DNA of 64,000 bases from CAZJRB01 sp964547995 (GCA_964547995.1 CAZJRB010000002.1:81339-145338); one strand, 5' to 3'. Shown: positions 53,428 through 62,623, counted from the stretch's first letter. Notes: generated by a model from the sequence alone, not told the origin. Made by a program: numbers and translations.

Positions 53428-56400
53428 CTATTTCGTGGCCACGGCCGGCGCCGGGTCTTCGTCCCCGCAGACGACGCGGAAACCGACGTTCCAGACGGGC
53501 TGCCACGGCTGGTAGCTCAGGCGGTACGTGTCGCGGCGTTCGCTGCGCAGGCCGATTGCGTTGGCGCCGCGGACCACCTTGCGGCCCCCGGCCGAACCGT
53601 TGTCGCGGCCGTCCGGCTTGTACGGATAGGGTCGATAGGTGGTGCGGGTCCACTCGCCGATGTTCGAGAGCATGCCGTCGACGCCCCACGCGCGGCCGCT
53701 GCCGCCCTGGTCCGCCGGTAGTCCTGCCCGGCAGGCGAACTCCCATTGCGCCTCGGTCGGCAGGGTGTATGTTCGGCCGGTCTGCTCCGAGAGCCAACGG
53801 CAGAACGCGGCGGCCTTGTCGCAGGAAACCCGGACGACCGGCTGGTTCGGCTGGTTCATCGGCGTGCCGCGGTTGTTGTGGTCCTTGCCGCGGCGGTCGA
53901 GATAGCCGCTGTCGTGTTTGTGGTCGAACAGGTTGAATTGCTCGTTGGTAATGATCTGCTTGGAGATCCAGAACGGCCGCTCGATCTTGACCCGGCACGG
54001 CGGCCCTTCATCCGCGAAACCGGCCGCGTCGCCCATGACGTACTCGCCCGCCGGAACGCGGACCATGGTAAGATTGAGTTTCTTTCCGTCGGGCAAATCG
54101 AGCGCGACCGCCCGTTCGCGGTCATCGCCCTGGCGGCGCTTCGCCTCGGCGTCGTCGAAGGGCCAGCCGGGACACTCGACCTTCACCGCGGCCCCCGGCT
54201 TCGGCGGTTCGGGGATGATCGGTGTGATCGGCGTCTCGGCCTGTTTCGGGACATCCTCGTAGTCGGCGTCGATGCCCTCGTAGAGCTTTCGCAATTCGGC
54301 CCGGCGCTCGCGCTGCCCGCGGGGAATGGTGCGGAACTCGCCCCAGGTGCCATAGTACGGTACGTTCAGGTCGATCCAGGTGTAGAGCCGCTCGTTGGCC
54401 TCGCGGTCGAGCTTCACACCGTGGTGCCCCTTGTCGAGCATCTGGATCAGCGGGCTGGTGTCGGCGTGGTACTCGGCCGGCGGGAACATGTGGTAGTCGC
54501 TCTCGGGGCCGGGCCGGCGGACGTACTTCTGCAGTTCCTTGTACGCCCGGCTGAACGACTTCACGTTGTCCTGCCGCAGGTCGGAAAGCCGCTTGCCGTT
54601 GTACGGCTTGTCGTTGTGGCAGCCGACGCAGTATTTATCGAGCACCGGCTGCACCTCGCGATCGAAGCTGAAGCCGCGCGCCGGCCCGAACCAGGGCTGG
54701 ATCTCTTGCGGGCGTTTGAACGAGGCAAGCGTCTGGCGCGGGGGCGGGGCATCGGTCATCCTCTCGTGGCAGCCGACGCACGAGAGCGTCTCGCCCGGCA
54801 TGGCCACGAACCAACTCCGCATGATTTGCAGGGCCTTGCCGTCCTCGTCGAGCGGTTGCACGGCGATGGGTGTGTTGGCCGGCACCCGGAACCCGGCCGA
54901 GCCGTCCGGCTCGACCTTGACCGTGCCCAGGATACGGTGGACGTCCCACGGCCCCTCCATACCGATGTACGTGTGGCTGGCCAGACCCTGGTAGCCGTAG
55001 TCGAAGGCAAACAACCGCAGTTGCTTGACGGTGCCGCGGGCGACGTCTTTCAGGCCACCGCCCACGTAGACGTCCGAAAGCTGAACGATGGCATCCTTGC
55101 GGTTTGTGTTGACCCGGTCGGGAATCACGGGCGGCCGCTTGGTCTTCCGCAGCGGCACAGGTTCGAGCATGGCGACGCCCGGCTCGACGCAGATCGGCAC
55201 GAAGTTGTCGAACACGTCGACCAGATAGACGCCCCACGGCGAACTCTTGTTGAGCTGGCAACTCACGAGGAAGTATTTCTCGCTCAGCGGGAAGGGATGC
55301 AGAAACCGCGGCCAGGAATTATTGACGAGCGCGTCGCGGATGACCGGCTCGACTTTTTGGCCGTAACCGGGGATCCGCTGCACGACGCCGTCGGCCTCGT
55401 GCTGGCCGACCGCCGGGTCGAAGACGATCAACTCGCCCTGCCGTGCCACGCCGTGGTGGCCGGAAATTACGCCCACGAACTTCGTCGGGTGCCCCGGGAC
55501 CGCCCGCGCGTAGAACGTCGAGTTGGGCCAGTACGAGTTGCTGCCGTACAGCGCCACCTGGCTGGTGCCATCGGGGTTCATCCGCATGACGACGCGGGTG
55601 AAGTAGTGCGGCGTGTCGCTGTATTCCCAGCGGGTGAAGATCACGCGGCCGTCGTTCATCACGGCCGGGCACCAGTCGTGGTCCTGGTCGTAGCAGAGCC
55701 GCCGGACGCCGGTCCCGTCGGGATTGCAACGGTAAAGGTTGGCGACCTGGTTGCCGCCGCCGACGCACGGCACGCCCTGGAAGCAGGCGGTCGACCCGTA
55801 AATGATCCTTTCGTCGGGCAGGTAGCATGCGTCGTAGTTGTCGATGTCGGGCTGGGCCACCGTGACTTGCCGCAAGCCCTGGCCGTCGACGCCGATCTCG
55901 AAGATCTGATACCGGTTGTTCTCGGCGACCGTGGAAAAGAGCATCCGCTCGGCGTCCCAGTGGAGATCGACGTCGCCGACGAATTTGTTCGATTCCGGGC
56001 GGTAGAGCGTGGTCAACCGGCCGTCGGGCTTCACGGGCGAAAGGACCGCGATTTCGTTGTCGAAGCCGCCTTTCATCACGCAGTTACCCTGCCAATTCTG
56101 CGGCAGCCCGATGTTGCCCCGGCGCTTGATCAGCAGCAGCTTGTCGAAGTCCAGCAGCGGGTTGGCCAGCAAGGCTTCGCTGCGGAGGGCCTCGAGGTCG
56201 TCGCCGGCGCGGGCGATTTTTTCGGCCGCGCCTTCCCCCTGGGAATTTGCGTAAGCGTCCTCGATCTTGTCGAGCCGGGCGAGATACTCTTTTCCCTTGG
56301 GATACCGGGGCCCGAACGTCTCGGTCAAGTCGGTGATTGCCCGGCGCAACGGGGCGGAGTCGAGCCCGCTGCTGCCGGTCGACGAAAACCGGCTCGAACG

Positions 56401-57348
56401 GGCGGCCAGGGCCTTCTTGGCATTGTCGTCCAGCGTGCGCGAGTCGTAATACAATTTGCGAACGGCCTCGATACCGCCGGGATCCTTTGCCTTTTGCGCG
56501 GCCTTCCGGGCCTTCGCGTCGAGCTTCGCGAGCTTGCGGGTTGCCGTGGCGTAGCGCTCGGCCAGCTTGCGGCAGTCGCCTGCCGGCCAGTCGGTGTCCC
56601 AGATGCCGTCTTCCCGCTCCCATCGCATCTGGCGGGTGTCTGACGGTTTGCGGAAGTCCCGCCCAAGAAGTCTCCAAAGGATCGCCTCGGGGCTGCTGTC
56701 TTGCGGGCGCTGTCGAGTGTCCTTGGTCAGCGAGAAGGAATAGCCCCTCCCGCCGGTATTGTTATGGACCTTCACCAGCAAGCGGTTCTCACCCTTCTTC
56801 AACGGGAGCTTCACCGGGGTGCCGCGCGAGCCGCTGTTGATCGCCTGGATAAGCTTGCCGTCGAGCCACACCTTGGCCCGGTCGTCGCAGCCGACGTAGA
56901 CGGTGATCTCGGCCGGGGCCGGCGAGTTGATTGTCCGGTAGAGATACATCGACGCATGGTCGGGCAGGTCGATGTCGCCGTACCATATTCCGTCGAGCCG
57001 GGTGTTGCGCCGCCAACTGAGATTGCCGTAGCGCTTCGAGAGTTCGACTTTCTGCTCCGGCGGATACGCAAAATCGAACCCGTCCTTACCCTTCGGCGCG
57101 GTGAACGGCCCGATCGCGCGCCACTCGCTCAGCCGCACACCCTGCGGAGCGCCCGGCACAACCACGCCCTTGGGGGTCTCGGCCGTCTTGGCCATCGCCT
57201 CGCGCGACTGCCGCAGCGTTTCCTGCCACGTGTCCCGGCGCAGATACCATTCGGGCGTCTTCTCGGGCAGTTTTGGCGCGGCCGGGGCGTGGGCTGCGCC
57301 AAACAGTAATGTCATCACGAACACGGGAACCAACATGCGTGACATCAT
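53428..57348 (-). CDS. HzsA-like multidomain c-type cytochrome fused to a formylglycine-enzyme-type domain
   Basis: 1306 residues. Signal peptide 1-22; N-terminal jelly-roll (about 85-235); helical linker; a beta-propeller/'HzsA middle'-like region about 400-830 ('DERIIYGSTACFQGVPC', 'PAVMNDGRVIFTRWEYSD'); two haem motifs 'CVGCH' at C857-H861 and C907-H911; a Glu/Pro linker; an FGE-sulfatase domain about 1085-1295 ('VPAGEYVMGDAAG', 'RTYTLPTEAQWEFACRAG', 'VGFRVVC'). Hydrazine synthase of anammox bacteria shares the middle fold, but related proteins are widespread in planctomycetes with other, unknown roles. Start ATG 57348 with AGGAG upstream. See the in-frame tail after its stop. Confidence 0.88.
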   Translation of the reverse strand: MMSRMLVPVFVMTLLFGAAHAPAAPKLPEKTPEWYLRRDTWQETLRQSREAMAKTAETPKGVVVPGAPQGVRLSEWRAIGPFTAPKGKDGFDFAYPPEQKVELSKRYGNLSWRRNTRLDGIWYGDIDLPDHASMYLYRTINSPAPAEITVYVGCDDRAKVWLDGKLIQAINSGSRGTPVKLPLKKGENRLLVKVHNNTGGRGYSFSLTKDTRQRPQDSSPEAILWRLLGRDFRKPSDTRQMRWEREDGIWDTDWPAGDCRKLAERYATATRKLAKLDAKARKAAQKAKDPGGIEAVRKLYYDSRTLDDNAKKALAARSSRFSSTGSSGLDSAPLRRAITDLTETFGPRYPKGKEYLARLDKIEDAYANSQGEGAAEKIARAGDDLEALRSEALLANPLLDFDKLLLIKRRGNIGLPQNWQGNCVMKGGFDNEIAVLSPVKPDGRLTTLYRPESNKFVGDVDLHWDAERMLFSTVAENNRYQIFEIGVDGQGLRQVTVAQPDIDNYDACYLPDERIIYGSTACFQGVPCVGGGNQVANLYRCNPDGTGVRRLCYDQDHDWCPAVMNDGRVIFTRWEYSDTPHYFTRVVMRMNPDGTSQVALYGSNSYWPNSTFYARAVPGHPTKFVGVISGHHGVARQGELIVFDPAVGQHEADGVVQRIPGYGQKVEPVIRDALVNNSWPRFLHPFPLSEKYFLVSCQLNKSSPWGVYLVDVFDNFVPICVEPGVAMLEPVPLRKTKRPPVIPDRVNTNRKDAIVQLSDVYVGGGLKDVARGTVKQLRLFAFDYGYQGLASHTYIGMEGPWDVHRILGTVKVEPDGSAGFRVPANTPIAVQPLDEDGKALQIMRSWFVAMPGETLSCVGCHERMTDAPPPRQTLASFKRPQEIQPWFGPARGFSFDREVQPVLDKYCVGCHNDKPYNGKRLSDLRQDNVKSFSRAYKELQKYVRRPGPESDYHMFPPAEYHADTSPLIQMLDKGHHGVKLDREANERLYTWIDLNVPYYGTWGEFRTIPRGQRERRAELRKLYEGIDADYEDVPKQAETPITPIIPEPPKPGAAVKVECPGWPFDDAEAKRRQGDDRERAVALDLPDGKKLNLTMVRVPAGEYVMGDAAGFADEGPPCRVKIERPFWISKQIITNEQFNLFDHKHDSGYLDRRGKDHNNRGTPMNQPNQPVVRVSCDKAAAFCRWLSEQTGRTYTLPTEAQWEFACRAGLPADQGGSGRAWGVDGMLSNIGEWTRTTYRPYPYKPDGRDNGSAGGRKVVRGANAIGLRSERRDTYRLSYQPWQPVWNVGFRVVCGDEDPAPAVATK

Positions 57349-57770
57349 GGCGTTTTCTCCTGGTGGGTTTGGTTCCGGCCGCCGGACCGGGGAGGGATGG
57401 CCGTACGGGGCCGGTTGCCCCGTGCGGGATGCCTTTATCATACACAACTGAGGAAACAGTTGCAAGAGCTGCTCGAAGCCGTCACCCTGACGTTGATGGC
57501 GCTGCGGGGCTTGGTCAATCGCACATCGGCTCGAATCCTTCCATGTCGGCCCTTGGGCGTCCTTTCAGCAACTTGCTGCAATATTCCGGCAGGAGAGCGA
57601 GCGTCGATCTGGGGGTGGCACACAACCCTACGTCTTTTGGCCACCTGGCCCAAAGGGGTCGCTTCCCGGGTATGGTGGCGCCCTCTTGACGATGGGAAAT
57701 TGCTCAGTAGACTGAAGAATGCCGGCTGCCATTAGCCAGAACGAGAACAACTAAAGAGAACCTTTGAGCC
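57349..57770. other. 422-base intergenic region
   Basis: Divergent promoters for the HzsA-like gene (minus) and the protease (plus) are expected here. It contains the minus-strand remnant 57515-57589 and no other coding sequence I can support. Confidence 0.4.
57515..57589 (-). pseudogene. Second HzsA-family tail remnant
   Basis: About 24 codons on the minus strand, 'PEYCSKLLKGRPRADMEGFE' then 'PMCD' and TGA. About 40 bases are nearly identical to the tail at 53266-53313. No body for this gene exists upstream, where the protease gene begins. Confidence 0.5.
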
Positions 57771-58841
57771 ATGTCAATCCCCATCCATGTATTACACCGC
57801 GTATTACACCGCAACACGAAATCTGGAACGTCTCTGCAAAGTCATACGAAACGGCTGCTCCTAATCGCAATCGCGCTGTTGTTGCCCCAAGGGGCCTTCG
57901 GAGAGGACGCGGCCGCGAAGCAACGCGACGGACTATACGGGCGTGCGAAGCGGGCGTCGGTCGAGGTGCTTGTGGACGACCACCTGCAAGGGACGGGCTG
58001 GTTTGCCGACAAGAGCGGACTGGTCGTTACGGTGGCCCACATGTTCGACCGGCCGGGGCGACGGGTTGAAATCCTCTCGCCGGTGGCCGGCCGGGTCGAG
58101 GCCAAGGTGATTGCCGTCGACTTGGGGGCCGATTCGGCACTGCTGCGGGTGAAGCCGCGGGAGGGCGGTTATCCGGCCTTTCCCCTGGCAAAAGAGATTC
58201 CACCGCCGGGCCGCGATGTCTTCCTGTTCGGAACGCCCATCTACCGCCACGGCGTGTTGCTGCGGGGCGCGGTGGCCCGAAACGACACCACGTTCGAATA
58301 TTACGGCGACCGGAACCTCTACACCGAGATCGTCCATCTTTCGGGCCAGGGGCCGCACGGTGTCTCCGGCGGGCCGTGGATGAACCGGGAAGGCGAAATC
58401 GTCGGGATGCAGTCGGGCGTTATGACCAACAAGGATGCGCCGATGGGGGTAGCGTTCATGGTCCCGGTCGACGCGATCCGCCGGTTGCTCCAAACAAAGC
58501 GGACGGCCGAAACGCCGACGCTCGGGGTCGCCGTCGAGGAGACGTGGCAGCAGCAGCCGGACTTCCTGAAGCGGTTCCCGCGGCAAACCGAGGGCCTAGT
58601 GGCCAAGATCATCCAGAAGGACGGCCCCGCCGCCCGGGCCAAGCTGAAGCAGTGGGACGTCATTACGGCCATCGACGGCAAGAAAGTCCGCATGCCTGAC
58701 GAATTGCTGCGCTACGTCCGCACAAAGAAACCGGGCGATTCCGTCATGCTGACCGTCCTTGGCCCCGACGGCACCGGACAGCGCAAACTGGACGTGCGTC
58801 TCGGCAGGCTCGAAGCCGCTTGGCCGGCCGCGAAAAAGTAG
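57771..58841 (+). CDS. Trypsin-like serine protease with PDZ domain (HtrA-like)
   Basis: 356 residues. Signal anchor about 28-44 after a basic N-terminus. Catalytic triad visible: H90 ('VVTVAHMF'), D121 ('LGADSALLRV'), S199 ('GVSGGPWMN'). PDZ about 245-345 ('LVAKIIQKDGPAARAKLKQWDVITAIDGKKV'). Periplasmic protein quality control or cleavage of specific targets; a shorter barrel than DegP and single PDZ recalls DegS-type. Stands alone between the HzsA-like gene and a small membrane protein. Confidence 0.88.
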   Translation: MSIPIHVLHRVLHRNTKSGTSLQSHTKRLLLIAIALLLPQGAFGEDAAAKQRDGLYGRAKRASVEVLVDDHLQGTGWFADKSGLVVTVAHMFDRPGRRVEILSPVAGRVEAKVIAVDLGADSALLRVKPREGGYPAFPLAKEIPPPGRDVFLFGTPIYRHGVLLRGAVARNDTTFEYYGDRNLYTEIVHLSGQGPHGVSGGPWMNREGEIVGMQSGVMTNKDAPMGVAFMVPVDAIRRLLQTKRTAETPTLGVAVEETWQQQPDFLKRFPRQTEGLVAKIIQKDGPAARAKLKQWDVITAIDGKKVRMPDELLRYVRTKKPGDSVMLTVLGPDGTGQRKLDVRLGRLEAAWPAAKK

Positions 58842-58974
58842 TCGCCAGACGAACGCGAGTGCCCTGATCGACCTTGACGAAGGGCGGCCAGGTCAAGAGA
58901 ATACTCGATTCTTTCTGATAGACTGACGGCAGACTGCTCAAAACACCACCTTCTCGAAATTGGGAGAAACAGTA

Positions 58975-59424
58975 GTGTCCGACAACGATGCATTTCCGGA
59001 GCCGCAACCTGTGGACGTTCGCGGCATTGTCAGCCTGCTTATCGGATTCGTGCTCGTTATCGCCGGCACGGTCATGGCCTTTTGGGTGTTCTGGAATGTC
59101 TATACGATGTTCACCAACCCGCAGTCGCTGGAGGTCTTCACACAGATCATGCCGGAGGGACAGGATTGGAGAGAATTGGATATCGACGGGCAGAAGGTCA
59201 CGCTGCCGGAGGGGATATTCAACTTTCTGGCATACTCCGTCGGTTGTTTCCTCATGTTGGTTGCCGCAATCATCGCCGGCAGCTTCATCAGCGGCGGGGC
59301 CGGCCTGCTACAGCCGGCCTTCCAGAAAATGGCCCTGAAGATGGACCGGAAGATGGACCGGAAGATGGAAGACCTCGAGAAGACGGTGCAAGAGATCGGA
59401 AAATCTCTTGATAAGAAAGAGTGA
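58975..59424 (+). CDS. Small two-TM membrane protein with coiled-coil tail, unknown
   Basis: 149 residues. GTG start at 58975 with GGGAGA seven bases upstream. TM1 about 20-42, TM2 about 85-108, C-terminal basic/acidic coiled coil containing a tandem 'KMDRKMDRKMEDLEKTVQEI' (12-base DNA repeat near 59338-59367). No family recognised. A family A repeat array follows. Confidence 0.6.
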   Translation: MSDNDAFPEPQPVDVRGIVSLLIGFVLVIAGTVMAFWVFWNVYTMFTNPQSLEVFTQIMPEGQDWRELDIDGQKVTLPEGIFNFLAYSVGCFLMLVAAIIAGSFISGGAGLLQPAFQKMALKMDRKMDRKMEDLEKTVQEIGKSLDKKE

Positions 59425-59433
59425 TGGCGCACC

Positions 59434-59547
59434 ATAAAGCCGCAACCGGCGGTCGCGCCAGGCGTCACCCAAGATTGTCTCGGCCGGTTGTTCGGCGCGA
59501 CCACCGGTCGTGGGTTTATTTGGCGCGACCATCGGTCGCGGCTTTAT
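59434..59547. repeat. Three-arm family A repeat array
   Basis: Arms at 59434-59459, 59494-59519 (reversed, partly degenerate) and 59522-59547 (reversed). The two right-hand arms are direct repeats of each other separated by two bases, so the pair has grown by one arm compared with 6484 and 9783. Arms start ATAAAGCCGC and end GCGGCTTTAT. Confidence 0.85.
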
Positions 59548-59580
59548 GAGGAGAATTCCGAAGTCATTTCCGAGCGGCCC

Positions 59581-60150
59581 CTAAAGCAGCCCCTCTTTGC
59601 TCACGGCGTCTTTGAAGAGATCCGCAATGACCGCTGCGCCTTCCAGGTTCGGCTCAATGTCGTAGCAGAGATACTCGCCCTCGCGGCCGCGGAAGCTCCG
59701 ACGTATATCGATCAGTTGTGCGCTGACGGATTCCGCGTTCTCGGCGATGACTGCATTTGCCTCATCAAGTGCTCGAATCAAATCATCCGGAAGGGGCGTC
59801 TGCGGCGCGTACACGTTGCCGACAAGAAGTGATGCACCCGGATTCACGTCCCGGATCGTTCTCAGCAGATCGAGGTGTTCCCGTGCAAAATCGTCAAGTC
59901 CTTCATCCAGGTACCGTTGTTTCTCCGCGAGAAGGTCGTTGCCGCCGATGGTCAACGTGATCAGGTCGCCTCTCGCCTCTGCCGGGACATATCTCATGCG
60001 ACACATGTCCGCCGTTCTATCATCAAGCGTCCAGGAAGGGCCGAGCCACTTGTGAAGCCGGCGCACTGCGCCGCCGCCTTCGACGCCGGTGTACAGATCG
60101 ATGCTCATGCTGTCGCCGAGTGCGAGGTAAGTGCGGGCACGACGGGTCAT
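59581..60150 (-). CDS. SGNH/GDSL-type hydrolase, catalytic His absent
   Basis: 189 residues. Block I 'LALGDSMSID' (S14), block III 'TIGGND' (N71), and in place of block V D-x-x-H a 'YDIEPNLEGA' (H replaced by E). SGNH esterases hydrolyse acyl or acetyl esters; the missing His makes catalysis uncertain. No signal peptide is visible. Convergent with the membrane protein and followed by the sulfatase gene on the same strand (69 bases between). Confidence 0.85.
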   Translation of the reverse strand: MTRRARTYLALGDSMSIDLYTGVEGGGAVRRLHKWLGPSWTLDDRTADMCRMRYVPAEARGDLITLTIGGNDLLAEKQRYLDEGLDDFAREHLDLLRTIRDVNPGASLLVGNVYAPQTPLPDDLIRALDEANAVIAENAESVSAQLIDIRRSFRGREGEYLCYDIEPNLEGAAVIADLFKDAVSKEGLL

Positions 60151-60218
60151 GGTCGTTTCCGGAATCGATCTGTGACAGCGGATTCTCGCCCTCGGCCCAA
60201 TACCGATGGCGGTGGCGG

Positions 60219-61670
60219 CTACAGCAGCTTCGGATAGACTTTCTTCAGATCCAACGAATCGCCGGTTTGCTCCTGGAGTTCCAGGAGCCTGGCAAAAAGC
60301 TTTTTGATCAGCGGTTTGTTTTTCGGATCGTCGGCCAGGTTCTTCATCTCAAGCGGGTCCTTCTTCACATTGAACAGCAAGACTTTTTGGATCTTCGGAA
60401 AGAGCATCAGCTTGTAGTCGCCTTCGGTGACCGCGCGCTGGACGCTGAGATAGCCTCCGTAAATCGCGTTGTAGTTCCGCTCGCGCTTGCCTTCGATAAT
60501 CGGCATGACGCTCTTGAACTGGACGTGGTCGGGCTTGTCCACGCCCGCAAGTTCCAGGGTGGAAGGCATCACGTCCTGGAGATAGATCCTGCCATCGATC
60601 TTCTTCCCTTTGGGAATACCCGGCCCGACGACCATGAAGGGCACGCGGACGCTGTGGTCGAAGAGGTTTTGCTTGCCCATCAGGCCGTGTTGCCCGACGG
60701 CCAGGCCGTGATCGGCCGAGAAGAAAATGTACGTATTGTCCGCTTTCCCCGATTTCTCCAAGGCATCGAGAATCCGCCCGACCTGGGCGTCCATGTGCGT
60801 GATGATCGCGTAGTACTCCTGCCGGTTGACCTGGACGGCGTATTCCGTTCGCGGGAACGGGGCGAGCTTCTCGTCCCGGAGGCCCTTGCCGCAGGCAATC
60901 GCGTCCTTGTACGGGTACTCCGGCATGAAGTTCTTCGGCACCTTGACCTTCTCGTGCGGATACTTGTCGACGTACTCCTTGGGCGATTGCCGCGGGTCGT
61001 GCGGGGCGTTGAACGCCAAGTACATGAAGACCGGCTTTTTGCCCTTGGCGGCCTGTTTGATGAACCCGACCGCATCGTCGCCGAGGACTTCGCTCCAGTG
61101 TTTGCCGCCCTCCCAGAAGCCGCCGAATTTTGTGTCGTAAGGTGACCACGGATCGGGCTTTCCTTCGATCGGGCGGTTGTAGCCTTGCGGGGTCTGCTTC
61201 GGCATTCCGCCGCGGACGTGCGTCACGTGATCGAAGGCCTTGCTCGTATCGGCCTTGACGTGCCACTTGCCGGTCATGTAGGTGTCGTAGCCCGCCTTCT
61301 TCATGTACTCCGACCAGAGCCGGCCGGCCTCGCGCTCCTTTTCCGTGTTCTTGGCGACGCGGTTGGCGTTCCACAGAAACCGGCCCGTGTTGAGCATGGT
61401 CCGGCTGGCCACGCAGACGGCCCCGGTCCACGAGCCCTGATTGTACGCGTGCGTAAAGGTGACTCCGCTGTCGACCAGACGGTCGAGATTCGGGGTCTCG
61501 ATCTCGTCGTTGCCCAGGGCATGGAGCGTGCTGAAACACTGGTCGTCGGCAAAGATGAACACAATGTTCGGTTTGTCTTCGGGTGCTTTCGCAAGTGCCA
61601 TTGACACGCCGCACGACGATACGGCCGCCGTCAAAACGGATACGGCCCGAAAGAGAAACAGCTTGTTCAT
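60219..61670 (-). CDS. Cys-type sulfatase
   Basis: 483 residues; signal peptide 1-26. Metal-binding 'FADDQ' (D42, D43) and the activation motif C86-V-A-S-R90 (C-x-A/P-S-R), whose Cys must become formylglycine; 'GKWHVKADTS' (K and H of the active site) and 'FFSADHGLAVGQHGLMGK' (metal site) are intact. Close in type to choline- or glycan-sulfatases of planctomycetes. It would require an FGE or an anaerobic maturase from elsewhere; the HzsA-like neighbour carries an FGE-fold domain but that is not proof of activity. Confidence 0.93.
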   Translation of the reverse strand: MNKLFLFRAVSVLTAAVSSCGVSMALAKAPEDKPNIVFIFADDQCFSTLHALGNDEIETPNLDRLVDSGVTFTHAYNQGSWTGAVCVASRTMLNTGRFLWNANRVAKNTEKEREAGRLWSEYMKKAGYDTYMTGKWHVKADTSKAFDHVTHVRGGMPKQTPQGYNRPIEGKPDPWSPYDTKFGGFWEGGKHWSEVLGDDAVGFIKQAAKGKKPVFMYLAFNAPHDPRQSPKEYVDKYPHEKVKVPKNFMPEYPYKDAIACGKGLRDEKLAPFPRTEYAVQVNRQEYYAIITHMDAQVGRILDALEKSGKADNTYIFFSADHGLAVGQHGLMGKQNLFDHSVRVPFMVVGPGIPKGKKIDGRIYLQDVMPSTLELAGVDKPDHVQFKSVMPIIEGKRERNYNAIYGGYLSVQRAVTEGDYKLMLFPKIQKVLLFNVKKDPLEMKNLADDPKNKPLIKKLFARLLELQEQTGDSLDLKKVYPKLL

Positions 61671-61821
61671 GTAGTCTCCTTTGTGTTGCTCGAGTCTTGA
61701 AATGTGTTATTCTTGCAGGCAGATCCACTACCGTGAGTATACCGGCAAAACGGCCTGCGCCAAGAACCGCCAAGAACCGTGGATCGGGCGGACCTAAGCC
61801 CAAGCTGATTTTGCCCGGCGT

Positions 61822-61850
61822 TTGCACTCTTCGGCGGCAGTTTGTATAAT
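61822..61850 (+). promoter_or_regulatory. Sigma-70-type promoter
   Basis: TTGCAC - 17 bases - TATAAT, 43 bases before ATG 61894. The best-matching promoter in the window. Confidence 0.7.
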
Positions 61851-61893
61851 TTCGGGGTGTAATGTAAATTTCCACACCACCGGGAGAAAAGGG

Positions 61894-62559
61894 ATGAGAA
61901 TCAAGATGTTTGCCATAGCCCTTGTCGTCGGCTTGTTACCCGGCTCTTTCGCCGGGGCGGCAGAGGAGAAGGGGTTCGTGCCGCTTTTCGACGGCAAGAC
62001 CCTCGACGGCTGGGAGCAAAAAGGCGGCAAAGCAAAGTACAAGGCCGAGGACGGGCAGATCGTCGGTTCGTCCGTGCCCAACACGTCGAACAGCTTTCTG
62101 TGTACCAAGAAGCACTACTCCGATTTCATCCTGGAATACGAATTCAAGGTCGATCCGAGTCTGAATTCGGGCGTGCAAATCCGCAGCCACAGCAAGCCGG
62201 ATTACAAGAAAGGCCGCGTACACGGCTACCAGGTCGAGATCGACCCGTCGCCCCGGGCGTGGAGCTGCGGAATCTACGACGAGGGACGCCGCGGATGGCT
62301 TAATAACCTCAAGAAAAACGAGCCTGCCAGAAAGGCCTTCAAACAGAACGAGTGGAACAAGGTCCGGGTGGAGGCGAAAGGCGATTCAATCAAGACGTGG
62401 CTCAACGGCGTCCCGGCGGCCGATCTCACCGACTCGATGACCCCCAGCGGATTCATCGGGCTTCAAGTCCACGGCGTCGGCGGGCGGAAGGAGCCGCTGG
62501 AAGTCCGCTGGCGGAATCTGCGAATCAAGGATCTTGGTAAGGCAAGGCCCGGGAAATAA
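61894..62559 (+). CDS. Exported DUF1080 (3-keto-disaccharide hydrolase-type) protein
   Basis: 221 residues. Signal peptide 1-23, then one DUF1080 jelly-roll: 'FVPLFDGKTLDGWEQKGGKA', 'LEYEFKVDPSLNSGVQIRS', 'GYQVEID', 'WNKVRVEAKGDSIKTWLNGV', 'GFIGLQVHG'. Some members split 3-keto-disaccharides in the periplasm; many are only binding domains. ATG 61894 with GGGAGAAAAGG just upstream. Divergent from the sulfatase. Confidence 0.9.
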   Translation: MRIKMFAIALVVGLLPGSFAGAAEEKGFVPLFDGKTLDGWEQKGGKAKYKAEDGQIVGSSVPNTSNSFLCTKKHYSDFILEYEFKVDPSLNSGVQIRSHSKPDYKKGRVHGYQVEIDPSPRAWSCGIYDEGRRGWLNNLKKNEPARKAFKQNEWNKVRVEAKGDSIKTWLNGVPAADLTDSMTPSGFIGLQVHGVGGRKEPLEVRWRNLRIKDLGKARPGK

Positions 62560-62565
62560 CACCAC

Positions 62566-62612
62566 ACGAGTTGAGAGTCCAGAGTCCAAAGCAAAAGTCC
62601 TGCCACTGCGTG
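62566..62612. repeat. Family C composite repeat (second copy)
   Basis: Units 'GAGTTGAGAGTCCAGAGTCC' then 'GCAAAAGTCCTGCCACTGCG', in the opposite order and orientation to 4972-5045, with a less perfect hairpin (GCCA-CTGCG-TGGC). Confidence 0.7.
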
Positions 62613-62623
62613 GCGGTACGTGT

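Noticed and set aside
53428..57348. True hydrazine synthase (anammox)
   Set aside because: The HzsA-like middle domain and two haem sites are present, but HzsB/HzsC partners are absent and the fusion to an FGE domain is typical of non-anammox planctomycete proteins.
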